From Desulfuribacillus alkaliarsenatis (lineage in GTDB: Bacteria; Bacillota; Bacilli; Desulfuribacillales; Desulfuribacillaceae): DNA of 64,000 nucleotides. Below the pieces are notes generated by a model, which saw only the letters and a list, made by a program, of their open reading frames with translations, searched no databases and was not told the DNA's origin. The DNA lies in contig NZ_MIJE01000035.1 of assembly GCF_001730225.1 (NCBI RefSeq), positions 61,743-125,742 on the forward strand, in the 5' to 3' direction. Position 1 is the stretch's first letter, and each line of letters begins with the position of its first letter. The position numbers and the translations under genes were made by a program. Shown piece by piece: positions 8,488 through 16,196 of this stretch.

Positions 8488-9081
8488 TTGAATAAAAAAG
8501 TAGTAAAAGAAGTAATTGTTGTCGAAGGGATTCATGATAAGCAGGCGATTGATAGGGCAGTTATAGCAGATTGTATAATGACCCAAGGCTCAACCCTTAG
8601 TGAACAGACACTAAAGATGATAGAGCGTGCACAGAAGACACGCGGGGTAATCGTATTTACAGACCCAGATTACGTGGGCGAGCGTTTGCGCAAACAAATA
8701 ACACAGCGCGTGCCTGAAGCAAGGCATGCATTTTTGCCGCGTGCATTAGCGACCAAAGAAGGAGATATAGGCATAGAAAATGCTTCTCCAAAAGCAATTA
8801 TTGAGGCATTAGATAAAGTACGAGGTGGCAAATTAAGTACTAAACAAGTGACTGGAGAGAACGAAGAACTAATACCTTGGGCATTCATGCTCGATTATGG
8901 ACTAGTTGGTCAGAGTGACTCTAAGGCTCGGAGGATTGCCTTAGCGGACGCTTTGCAGATTGGTTATGCAAATGGTAAACAGTTTTGGAATCGCTTGAAT
9001 GCTCTACGAATTAGCTATAAGGAAATACTGGATGCAATGACGATAGCGGGTATCACAAAGGTTAGGGGAGCGAGTGACTAG
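8488..9081 (+). CDS. rnmV: Ribonuclease M5 (5S rRNA maturation)
   Basis: This TOPRIM-fold nuclease of 197 residues matures the 5S rRNA precursor in Bacillota. TOPRIM motifs are VVEGIHDK near residue 11 (catalytic Glu) and VFTDPDYVGERLR near 55 (DxD-type pair). The start is a TTG at 8488 preceded by GAAGGGAT; no ATG fits the conserved N-terminus. The gene has its own promoter and overlaps or abuts rsmA, an arrangement conserved in Bacillus. Confidence 0.94.
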   Translation: MNKKVVKEVIVVEGIHDKQAIDRAVIADCIMTQGSTLSEQTLKMIERAQKTRGVIVFTDPDYVGERLRKQITQRVPEARHAFLPRALATKEGDIGIENASPKAIIEALDKVRGGKLSTKQVTGENEELIPWAFMLDYGLVGQSDSKARRIALADALQIGYANGKQFWNRLNALRISYKEILDAMTIAGITKVRGASD

Positions 9082-9082
9082 C

Positions 9083-10000
9083 ATGGAAGATAAACAGCTA
9101 TATTCGAAACGCGTAATCCGAGAAATCATGGATAACCATGGTTTACACTTTAAGAAAAGCTTAGGTCAAAATTTCTTGACAGACAAAAATATATTAGATG
9201 GCATAGTGGATGCGGCTGCAATTGATAAGAATTCAGCAGTGATTGAGATAGGGCCAGGGATAGGGACATTGACACAACAGTTAGCTAAACACGCAGGAAA
9301 GGTTATAGCTGTTGAACTAGACCAGCGATTCATCCCTGTGTTAACAGATAACTTTCGTCATCTTAACCACGTCAGCGTTATACATGGTGATGCGTTAGAG
9401 ATAGATTTTAGCAAATTAATCAGTGAACAGATATTTTCAAATAGCAATACACAAATTGTCGATAACGAAACTGCTATAAAGCGTATACATGTGGTTGCGA
9501 ACCTGCCTTATTATGTGACTACACCAATTATTATGCGCTTGTTGGAGGAACGCTTAAATCTGTTCAACATCGTGGTAATGATTCAGAAAGAAGTGGCGGA
9601 ACGAATTCAAGCCATACCAGGCACTAAGGACTATGGGGCACTAAGTATAGCGGCACAGTATTACGCAAAGCCAGAGATTGTTAGTGTTGTTCCGAGAACA
9701 GTATTTATTCCAGAGCCTAATGTCGATTCAGCAGTAATAAGGCTATCGCTTTTAGAAAAACCTGTTGTGCAGGTAGATAAAGAGGAAGTGTTTTTTAAAG
9801 CCATTAAAGCTGGTTTTGCTAATCGTCGCAAGACGCTATGGAACAATTTTAAGGCCTTTGATCAGCGGTTATCGCAGGACGAAATGCGTGCAATCTTTGC
9901 GGCAGCATTAGTAGATGAGAAAAGAAGAGGAGAAACGTTGACTATTGAAGAATACGCGAGGTTAGGCAACGAAATAAATCGAAACCTCCTCAATAAATAA
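9083..10000 (+). CDS. rsmA: 16S rRNA dimethyladenosine transferase RsmA (KsgA)
   Basis: RsmA dimethylates A1518/A1519 of 16S rRNA late in small-subunit assembly. The protein has the N-terminal KSLGQNFL motif, SAM-binding EIGPGIGTLT, the acidic VELD, and the catalytic ANLPYYVTTP. Length (305) is typical. The start is uncertain: ATG at 9083 is used, but GTG at 9074 overlaps the rnmV stop and has AGGGGAG only three bases before it; either way translation is coupled to rnmV. In B. subtilis yabG follows; here veg follows within about 100 bases, so yabG is missing from this position. Confidence 0.95.
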   Translation: MEDKQLYSKRVIREIMDNHGLHFKKSLGQNFLTDKNILDGIVDAAAIDKNSAVIEIGPGIGTLTQQLAKHAGKVIAVELDQRFIPVLTDNFRHLNHVSVIHGDALEIDFSKLISEQIFSNSNTQIVDNETAIKRIHVVANLPYYVTTPIIMRLLEERLNLFNIVVMIQKEVAERIQAIPGTKDYGALSIAAQYYAKPEIVSVVPRTVFIPEPNVDSAVIRLSLLEKPVVQVDKEEVFFKAIKAGFANRRKTLWNNFKAFDQRLSQDEMRAIFAAALVDEKRRGETLTIEEYARLGNEINRNLLNK

Positions 10001-10012
10001 TAAATTCAATAG

Positions 10013-10042
10013 TTGACAATACTATAGGTTAGTTGCTATAAT
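10013..10042 (+). promoter_or_regulatory. Upstream sigma-A promoter of veg
   Basis: Both hexamers are perfect (TTGACA and TATAAT) with 18-bp spacing. Confidence 0.75.
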
Positions 10043-10054
10043 TGTTGACTTAAG

Positions 10055-10083
10055 TTGACAAGCTTTGTGTCCTGTGATATACT
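10055..10083 (+). promoter_or_regulatory. Downstream sigma-A promoter of veg
   Basis: TTGACA and TATACT are separated by 17 bp, in tandem with the promoter about 40 bp upstream. The veg promoter is a classic strong promoter in B. subtilis. Confidence 0.8.
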
Positions 10084-10103
10084 ATTCCTTGTGAGGTGGT
10101 TAA

Positions 10104-10379
10104 ATGGCGGCGAAGAATGCATTGCGTGATATTAAGCGCAGTCTGGAAGGTTATATAGGAGAAAAGATTAAACTCCGAGCTAATGGAGGTCGCAGAAAGA
10201 CGATTGAGCGTAGTGGGGTTTTGGAAGAGGTTTATCCTTCCGTGTTTATAGTTAAGCTGGATCAAGAGCAGCACGCCTTCAAGAGAGTATCTTACAGTTA
10301 TGCAGACATTTTAACGGAATCAGTTGAGCTGACAGTTTTCCGAAATGAAGATCAAATCAGAATCACTTACCAAGAGTAG
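10104..10379 (+). CDS. veg: Veg protein (biofilm-related regulator)
   Basis: A 91-residue basic protein with the conserved Veg sequence: [21 protein letters not shown] near residue 10 and [18 protein letters not shown] near 60. In B. subtilis Veg stimulates biofilm matrix genes, apparently by antagonising SinR, and affects spore germination. It has two tandem strong promoters and its own terminator, so it forms a single-gene transcription unit. An AGGTGG site precedes the ATG. sspF, the next gene in B. subtilis, is absent. Confidence 0.94.
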   Translation: MAAKNALRDIKRSLEGYIGEKIKLRANGGRRKTIERSGVLEEVYPSVFIVKLDQEQHAFKRVSYSYADILTESVELTVFRNEDQIRITYQE

Positions 10380-10404
10380 CTTGTTTGATACAAGCTATTT
10401 TTTT
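10377..10404 (+). terminator. veg terminator
   Basis: Perfect 8-bp stem TAGCTTGT/ACAAGCTA with a 5-base loop and a run of seven T. The stem begins in the stop codon of veg. Confidence 0.92.
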
Positions 10405-10420
10405 GTACATAAAAATTTTT

Positions 10421-10449
10421 TTGACTCATAGCATTAATCGTTGTATCGT
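10421..10449 (+). promoter_or_regulatory. Candidate sigma-A promoter of ispE
   Basis: TTGACT and TATCGT are separated by 17 bp between the veg terminator and ispE. Confidence 0.55.
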
Positions 10450-10497
10450 ATTGTTTAGTAAAGAGGGTATTTACGTTCGAGAGAGAGGGTCATTCCA

Positions 10498-11352
10498 ATG
10501 AAAATTACTGAATTGGCGAAGGCAAAGATTAACTTAACACTAGATATTCTAGGTAAACGATCAGATGGGTATCATGAAGTAGAGATGATGATGCAGACCG
10601 TTGATCTTACAGATCAAATGATTTTTACACTGAGACAAGGAACAGATATAACGATTGAATGTGATGTAAGCTATGTGCCTACAGATGAGCGAAACCTTGC
10701 ATATAAAGCTGCAAAACTGTTACAGGATCGTTTTTCTGTCAATAAAGGTGTACACATTATGCTACATAAGAAAATTCCTGTTTCTGCAGGGCTTGCAGGT
10801 GGAAGCAGCAATGCAGCGGCAACCTTAAGGGGCTTAAATCAGCTTTGGGAGCTTAATCTAACGACCGAAGAAATGGTGGAGATAGCGGCAGAGATTGGCT
10901 CCGATGTAGCCTTTTGCGTATACGGTAGCGGAACAGCAATCGCTAGAGGCAGAGGCGAGATAATTGAGCGCATTCCCAAAGCGCCACCGATGACAATTTT
11001 GTTGGTGAAGCCACAGATAAGCGTATCGACAGCTGTAGTTTACCAGAATTATCGGAGTGAATTAGTTAAAGCTCGACCAAATACAAAGGCTATGCTTGAG
11101 GCTATAAACGAGCAAGATCAGAAAGCAATTTGTGATAACCTGAGTAATGTATTAGAGACCGTTACCTTTAGCATGCATCCTGAAGTACAACGCCTGAAAC
11201 AACAGATGCTAAGCTTTGGGGCAGATGGAGTATTAATGTCAGGTAGTGGGCCAACTGTATACGGAATTGTGCTAAAGGAAAAAAGGGCGACTAAAATTTT
11301 TAATGCCCTAAGGGGATTTTGCAATGAAGTTTTCCTAGTCAGGACTTGCTAA
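10498..11352 (+). CDS. ispE: 4-diphosphocytidyl-2-C-methyl-D-erythritol kinase
   Basis: A GHMP-family kinase of 284 residues acting in the non-mevalonate (MEP) isoprenoid pathway. Motifs: AKINLTLDILGKRSDGYHE at residue 8, the ATP-binding PVSAGLAGGSSNAAA near 95 and the C-terminal MSGSGPTVYG near 243. The cytoplasmic enzyme phosphorylates CDP-methylerythritol. It is placed before purR as in Bacillus; sspF, which precedes it in B. subtilis, is missing. The spacing to the purR start is only about 65 bases. Confidence 0.96.
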   Translation: MKITELAKAKINLTLDILGKRSDGYHEVEMMMQTVDLTDQMIFTLRQGTDITIECDVSYVPTDERNLAYKAAKLLQDRFSVNKGVHIMLHKKIPVSAGLAGGSSNAAATLRGLNQLWELNLTTEEMVEIAAEIGSDVAFCVYGSGTAIARGRGEIIERIPKAPPMTILLVKPQISVSTAVVYQNYRSELVKARPNTKAMLEAINEQDQKAICDNLSNVLETVTFSMHPEVQRLKQQMLSFGADGVLMSGSGPTVYGIVLKEKRATKIFNALRGFCNEVFLVRTC

Positions 11353-11396
11353 AACCCGTATTAAATGATATATTTTCCCTAATAATATTCGGTTTT
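11351..11396. promoter_or_regulatory. Possible PurBox pair upstream of purR
   Basis: The minus-strand sequence AAAACCGAATATT (11396-11384) fits the PurBox consensus AWWWCCGAACWWT at all but one position. An opposed, weaker copy AAAACCCGTATTA lies at 11351-11363. The inverted layout suits PurR autoregulation, but the first copy is poor and the gap between boxes (about 20) is a little long. Confidence 0.35.
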
Positions 11397-11418
11397 CTAG
11401 ATGAATGAGGTGCGATTA

Positions 11419-12237
11419 TTGATAAAATACAAGAGAAGTAATCGAATTGCCGAACTAACGAGAATTTTCATAGAAAATCCAAGGACTACATATCAGCTAT
11501 CATTTTTTTCAGATAAATTTCAGGTAGCAAAATCATCTGTTAGTGAAGATATAACAATTTTAGAAGAATACTTCGAGGAGCAAGGACTAGGGAGTATTGT
11601 ATCCAGTGCTGGGGCTGCTGGTGGTGTAAAGTACATACCTCGTATGCGGGTGGAAGAAGCACGAAAATGGATGCTAACAGCCCTTGAAAAGCTTGCGGTT
11701 GCAGAGCGGATTTTACCTGGAGGGTACCTGTATATGTCAGACCTGCTTGGTGAACCAGCCTTTATCAGTGGGGTTGGGAGAATCTTTTCAGAAGCTTTTG
11801 CAGACTCAGGAGCGGACATGATTTTGACCGTTGAGACAAAGGGTATTCCTATTGCTCTTGCAACGGCAAAGTATTTAAACATACCTGTCGTTGTTGCCAG
11901 AAGGGATAGTAAAGTAACTGAGGGAACAACAGTTAGTGTGAACTATGTTTCTGGTACCAGCCATAGAATCCAAACTATGTCATTGGCACGGCGTTCAATA
12001 GGACAATATCGCAAGGCGATTATTTTAGATGATTTCATGAAAGCAGGCGGAACGACAAAAGGTATGATAAACCTGCTGCAGGAATTTCAATCGGAATGTG
12101 TTGGGGTTGGCGTATTAATGGAAATGTCAGAACCATCTAATAAGTTAGTCTCGGATTATATATCCTTGGCAAAGTTAACCAAGGTAGATGAATTAAATAA
12201 ACGAATTTTTGCAGAATTGGGCAGTTTTTTCATTTAA
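11419..12237 (+). CDS. purR: Pur operon repressor PurR
   Basis: A 272-residue protein with an N-terminal winged helix (RSNRIAELTRIF, then KSSVSEDITILEEYFEEQG) and a phosphoribosyltransferase-fold C-terminal domain with the PRPP loop DDFMKAGGTTKGM near residue 205. B. subtilis PurR represses purine synthesis genes and is released by PRPP. The TTG at 11419 is chosen because GAGGTG lies seven bases upstream and the product then begins like the B. subtilis protein; an ATG at 11401 is upstream of that site. ridA (yabJ), usually next, is missing. Confidence 0.94.
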   Translation: MIKYKRSNRIAELTRIFIENPRTTYQLSFFSDKFQVAKSSVSEDITILEEYFEEQGLGSIVSSAGAAGGVKYIPRMRVEEARKWMLTALEKLAVAERILPGGYLYMSDLLGEPAFISGVGRIFSEAFADSGADMILTVETKGIPIALATAKYLNIPVVVARRDSKVTEGTTVSVNYVSGTSHRIQTMSLARRSIGQYRKAIILDDFMKAGGTTKGMINLLQEFQSECVGVGVLMEMSEPSNKLVSDYISLAKLTKVDELNKRIFAELGSFFI

Positions 12238-12281
12238 TTTTGAATTTTTGCAAAATAATTAAAAAAAACTTCTAATTATTA

Positions 12282-12308
12282 GCAGGAATTTTCAATTGAA
12301 TGTTGAAA
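12282..12308 (+). promoter_or_regulatory. Candidate sigma-H promoter of spoVG
   Basis: GCAGGAATT at 12282-12290 matches the sigma-H -35 consensus. After 14 bases GAAA stands at the place of the -10 core GAAT, one mismatch. spoVG is a classical sigma-H target in B. subtilis. Confidence 0.6.
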
Positions 12309-12347
12309 GATAGCATATTAGCTATTTTTCAAAGGTGGTGAACATAG

Positions 12348-12641
12348 ATGGAGATTACAGACGTTAGGCTTAGACGAGTCAATACTGATGGACGTATGAA
12401 AGCAATCGCATCAATTACAATTGATAGTGAATTTGTTGTTCATGATATCCGAGTTATTGACGGGAATAACGGAATGTTTGTTGCAATGCCGAGCAAGCGT
12501 ACGCCAGATGGTGAATTCCGTGATATTGCACATCCAATCTCTGCTACAACTAGAGAAAAAATTCAAGAGGCTGTATTAACGGTCTACAATGAACAAGAAG
12601 CAGAAGAACCAGTGCTACAGCCAGTGGCGGAAGGTGTATAA
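12348..12641 (+). CDS. spoVG: SpoVG, RNA-binding regulator of septation/sporulation
   Basis: A 97-residue protein with the SpoVG signature: [22 protein letters not shown] at the start and [21 protein letters not shown] near residue 45. SpoVG is a small nucleic-acid-binding protein; in Bacillus it affects asymmetric septation and spore cortex formation. A GGTGGTG site precedes the ATG. The acidic tail ([11 protein letters not shown]) is short. It is flanked by a sigma-H-like promoter and a terminator, so it is likely monocistronic. Confidence 0.95.
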   Translation: MEITDVRLRRVNTDGRMKAIASITIDSEFVVHDIRVIDGNNGMFVAMPSKRTPDGEFRDIAHPISATTREKIQEAVLTVYNEQEAEEPVLQPVAEGV

Positions 12642-12667
12642 GCAAGGAATTATATGTATATACATAC

Positions 12668-12692
12668 AAAGGGGAGCGTGGCTCCTTTTTTT
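12668..12692 (+). terminator. spoVG terminator
   Basis: Core GGAGC/GCTCC stem with GTG loop, extended by two G-U and three A-T pairs into a run of seven T. Confidence 0.85.
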
Positions 12693-12698
12693 GTTTGC

Positions 12699-12727
12699 TT
12701 GAAACTCTGACCAATTTAAGATATATT
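12699..12727 (+). promoter_or_regulatory. Sigma-A promoter of glmU-prs
   Basis: TTGAAA and TATATT with 17-bp spacing, just after the spoVG terminator. Confidence 0.7.
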
Positions 12728-12761
12728 TTTTATGAGACCATAAATCATAGATGGAGGTGAC

Positions 12762-14126
12762 ATGGTGTCTAAAGAAATTTATGCTCTTATCCTAGCAGCG
12801 GGAAAAGGTACTAGGATGAAGAGTAAACTGAATAAAGTGCTCCACCCGGTGTGTGGACTATCGATGATTGAACAGGTTATCCTGCAATTAAAAAGAATGT
12901 CAATCCATCAGATAGGTATCGTTGTTGGTCATCAACATGAACAGGTTATTAGTGCTCTTGATTCAAGCTATAGATATATAGAACAGAAGGAACAGTTAGG
13001 CACAGGACATGCAGTTAAAGTGGCAAAGGACTGGCTTGCTGACAAACAAGGGACAACATTAGTTTTGTGTGGCGATACACCACTATTAACAACTGCTACC
13101 CTAAGCAAAGTGATAGATTTACATACAGCTAATAAAGCAGCATGTACAATATTAACTGCAATAGCAGATAATCCAACAGGCTATGGTAGGATTATCCGAG
13201 ACCAGGATGGCAAAGTAATAAAGATTGTTGAACAAAAGGACGCTTCGGAAAAGGAAAGAGGAGTTAAAGAAGTTAACTCAGGTATATATTGCTTTGATAA
13301 TCAGAAGCTATTTAATGCCCTTGAGCGTATCACAGATAATAATGCTCAGAACGAATATTATCTGACTGATGTAATCGAAATATTAAATGGCGATAACCAA
13401 ACAATTTTGCCTTGTGTAGCAGAAGATTTCGATGAAATAGTCGGTGTTAATGACCGCGTTGCACTGGCAAAGGCTAATGAAATTTTACGTAGACGAATCC
13501 TGCAGTACTGGATGCGTGCAGGGGTTACAATTATAGATCCTAACAACACATATATTGATAGCTTGGTGGAATTAGGGCAGGATATAGTGATATATCCAGG
13601 AACATATCTACGTGGTCTAACAAAGGTGGCAGATGATTGCAGCATTGGTCCTAATACAGAGATTGAAGATTGTACAGTAGGCGCAGCATCAATTATTAAG
13701 CAGAGTGTAGTGCTCAAATCTGATATTGGGAAGTCAACGCATGTTGGGCCTTTTGCCTATATCAGACCAGGTAGTCAGATTGGTGATGACGTTAAAATCG
13801 GTGATTTTGTAGAGATTAAGAACTCGAAAATTGGGAATAGCTCAAAGGTATCACACTTAAGCTATATCGGAGATGCTGTAATTGGTAATGATGTAAACGT
13901 AGGCTGTGGTTCAATTACTGTGAACTACGATGGCAAAAACAAACATCAAACTACTATAGATGACGGTGCTTTTATAGGCTGTAATTCAAACTTAATTGCA
14001 CCAGTTACTGTTAAACAGAATGCTTTTGTAGCTGCAGGATCTACGATTACTAAGGATGTTCCTGAAAACTCCCTAGCATTCGCTAGAAGCCGACAGACGA
14101 ACAAGCTTAACTATAGAAAAGATTAA
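12762..14126 (+). CDS. glmU: Bifunctional GlmU (GlcNAc-1-P uridyltransferase / GlcN-1-P acetyltransferase)
   Basis: This enzyme of 454 residues makes UDP-GlcNAc for peptidoglycan. The N-terminal nucleotidyltransferase domain has LILAAGKGTRMKS near residue 8 and GTGHAV near 80; the C-terminal left-handed beta-helix (~250-454) has hexapeptide repeats and the acetyltransferase signatures VEIKNSKIG, SHLSYIGDA and NYDGKNKH. A GGAGGTGA site precedes the ATG. It shares a promoter with prs about 57 bases downstream, the conserved Bacillus pair. Confidence 0.97.
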   Translation: MVSKEIYALILAAGKGTRMKSKLNKVLHPVCGLSMIEQVILQLKRMSIHQIGIVVGHQHEQVISALDSSYRYIEQKEQLGTGHAVKVAKDWLADKQGTTLVLCGDTPLLTTATLSKVIDLHTANKAACTILTAIADNPTGYGRIIRDQDGKVIKIVEQKDASEKERGVKEVNSGIYCFDNQKLFNALERITDNNAQNEYYLTDVIEILNGDNQTILPCVAEDFDEIVGVNDRVALAKANEILRRRILQYWMRAGVTIIDPNNTYIDSLVELGQDIVIYPGTYLRGLTKVADDCSIGPNTEIEDCTVGAASIIKQSVVLKSDIGKSTHVGPFAYIRPGSQIGDDVKIGDFVEIKNSKIGNSSKVSHLSYIGDAVIGNDVNVGCGSITVNYDGKNKHQTTIDDGAFIGCNSNLIAPVTVKQNAFVAAGSTITKDVPENSLAFARSRQTNKLNYRKD

Positions 14127-14183
14127 GTAATTGATTAAGATTGAAAAACTACTGATTAAATAATTATGGAGGTAAGTCAAAAA

Positions 14184-15137
14184 ATGTGGGAAAATTGCGA
14201 TACAACCAAAATGAAATTGTTTTCCTGTAATTCGAATCCGAATTTAGCAAAGGCTATCAGTGAATGCACAGGTATTCCACTAGGTCGTTCAGAAGTGGTA
14301 AAGTTTAGTGATGGAGAGATTAACATTAACATTGAGGAAAGTGTTAGGGGTGCTGATACATTTGTAGTTCAATCTACCAGTAGCCCTGCTAATGAGCACA
14401 TTATGGAAATGTTAATTATGGTTGACGCATTAAAGCGTGCATCAGCTAAAAGCATTAACTTGGTTGTACCATATTATGGATATGCCCGTCAGGACCGTAA
14501 AGCTCGCGCAAGGGACCCGATAACAGCTAAATTAATAGCTAATTTAATTGAGAAATCGGGAGCCGACCGTATAATCTGTATGGACTTGCATGCGGGTCAA
14601 ATTCAAGGATTTTTCGATATACCATTAGATCACCTGATTAGCATGCCTATATTCGCGGAATACTTTATGAATAAGGGGCTTAGTGACGTTGTAGTTGTAG
14701 CACCTGATCATGGTGGTGTAACTAGGTCAAGGAATTTAGCACAGAAGCTTAATGTTCCTATAGCAATTATTGACAAACGCAGACCAAAGGCAAATGTTGC
14801 AGAGGTTATGAATATTATCGGTGATGTTGAAGGCAAAACCTGCTTGATGATTGATGACATTATAGACACAGCCGGAACAATTACACTAGCTGCAGCGGCT
14901 TTAAAAGAAAAAGGTGCGAAGGCAGTCTACGCAGCCTGCACGCATCCTGTATTATCAGGTCCTGCAATTGAAAGACTTCAAGCATCTGAGATTGAGGAGT
15001 TAATAGTGTCAGATACTATAGCCTTGCCTACAGAAAAGCTAATACCTAAAATTAAAATTTTATCAGTGGCTCCACTCATAGGAGAAGCTATTATCAGAAT
15101 TCATGAGCGCCTATCGATAAGCAAGTTGTTTGATTAG
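14184..15137 (+). CDS. prs: Ribose-phosphate pyrophosphokinase (PRPP synthase)
   Basis: Class I PRPP synthase of 317 residues, supplying PRPP for nucleotides, NAD, His and Trp. Motifs: [17 protein letters not shown] near residue 37, [11 protein letters not shown] near 97, [12 protein letters not shown] near 130 and the PRPP loop [12 protein letters not shown] near 222. The ATG at 14184 has GGAGG at the right distance; a longer ORF begins inside this site. PRPP links it to purR, hpt, nadC and the folate/purine genes in the window. ctc, next in B. subtilis, is missing. Confidence 0.97.
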   Translation: MWENCDTTKMKLFSCNSNPNLAKAISECTGIPLGRSEVVKFSDGEININIEESVRGADTFVVQSTSSPANEHIMEMLIMVDALKRASAKSINLVVPYYGYARQDRKARARDPITAKLIANLIEKSGADRIICMDLHAGQIQGFFDIPLDHLISMPIFAEYFMNKGLSDVVVVAPDHGGVTRSRNLAQKLNVPIAIIDKRRPKANVAEVMNIIGDVEGKTCLMIDDIIDTAGTITLAAAALKEKGAKAVYAACTHPVLSGPAIERLQASEIEELIVSDTIALPTEKLIPKIKILSVAPLIGEAIIRIHERLSISKLFD

Positions 15138-15153
15138 AATATAATAGTAATAT

Positions 15154-15185
15154 AAATAGAAGGTTGGAGCCTTCTATTTTTTTCC
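15154..15185 (+). terminator. prs terminator
   Basis: Perfect 10-bp stem AAATAGAAGG/CCTTCTATTT with a 6-base loop, running into T-rich sequence. Confidence 0.9.
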
Positions 15186-15238
15186 GTTTTCAGAATAGGA
15201 AGAGTGGAAAGAGCGACACTGTTAAGGAGATGAAAATA

Positions 15239-15796
15239 ATGAAGCTAATTGTGGGCTTAGGAAATCCAGGGCAGCAGTATAAAGATACACGACATAATGT
15301 TGGCTTTATGCTCGTCGATGAACTAGCTAATGAACTTGGTATAAAGGTAGAGCAGTCTAAGTTTAAAGGACTTGTTGGAGAAGGTCGCCTTGAAGGTGGA
15401 AAAGTCGCGCTACTTAAACCAATGACATATATGAATCTAAGTGGCGAATCGGTCCGGGCAGCAATGGATTGGTATAAATTAGATGAGCAAGATATACTAG
15501 TTGTATATGATGATTTAGATTTAGAGGTTGGTAAGCTACGCTTTCGTCCTAAGGGTGGGGCTGGAGGACATAATGGAATTAAATCACTAACAGCCCATTT
15601 AGGTACAGAACAATACTCAAGACTGAAGATTGGAATTGGACGTCCAGTACACGGAGATGTTGTAAATCATGTATTAACCAAGTTTTCTAGCGAAGAGCGA
15701 GATATTATTGATGAAAAAATTAGCTATGGAATTAAAGGTATCAAGGAGTTTATAAAAGGTTCAGATATTCTAGAAGTAATGAACCAATATAATTGA
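15239..15796 (+). CDS. pth: Peptidyl-tRNA hydrolase
   Basis: This 185-residue enzyme releases peptides from drop-off peptidyl-tRNA. Family motifs: LIVGLGNPGQQYKDTRHNVGF at residue 3 (with catalytic His), KPMTYMNLSGESV near 60 and DDLDLEVGKLRFRPKGGAGGHNG near 93. The ATG at 15239 is preceded by AAGGAG; the longer ORF from 15164 starts inside the prs terminator and is not credible. The B. subtilis orthologue is spoVC. Confidence 0.96.
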   Translation: MKLIVGLGNPGQQYKDTRHNVGFMLVDELANELGIKVEQSKFKGLVGEGRLEGGKVALLKPMTYMNLSGESVRAAMDWYKLDEQDILVVYDDLDLEVGKLRFRPKGGAGGHNGIKSLTAHLGTEQYSRLKIGIGRPVHGDVVNHVLTKFSSEERDIIDEKISYGIKGIKEFIKGSDILEVMNQYN

Positions 15797-15906
15797 TTAA
15801 ATATGGATAATCCTAACGCAACTGGTCATACTATAGAGAGACTGCGGCTACCTAGAATCACTATCTAGAATCGTGTAGCTAGTATGAAAGTTGAAGGATG
15901 AGTCCG

Positions 15907-16140
15907 ATGAAATATATTTACCACTGTAAGCACTGTCGTACTATTATTGATGAAATAGAGGCTGACCAGGAAACAATTAAAAAACTAGGATTATCGGATT
16001 TAACTCCAGAAGAACAAGCAGAACTTATGGCATATAATCAACAATCACAGAGTATGTATGTTAAGACGCTATGTGATTACTGCTATGAAGCGCTAAAGGC
16101 TAATCCAGAGCTTTTTTTAATAGGGAAGCCTTTGCATTAG
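15907..16140 (+). CDS. fin: Anti-sigma-F factor Fin (YabK)
   Basis: A 77-residue protein with two Cys pairs, YHCKHC near the N-terminus and LCDYC near residue 60, likely one zinc site, and a central GLSDLTPEEQAE segment. This matches Fin, which in B. subtilis is made in the forespore and inhibits sigma-F, helping the change to sigma-G. It lies between pth and mfd, exactly the Bacillus position. ATG at 15907 follows AAGG with good spacing; ATG at 15898 lies too close to that site. No sigma-F promoter could be confirmed in the ~110-base upstream gap. Confidence 0.88.
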   Translation: MKYIYHCKHCRTIIDEIEADQETIKKLGLSDLTPEEQAELMAYNQQSQSMYVKTLCDYCYEALKANPELFLIGKPLH

Positions 16141-16196
16141 TAGTATAAAAAAACTAAACGTAAAAAGTAAGCATTAGCTTCAGAAGAGGTGCACAG

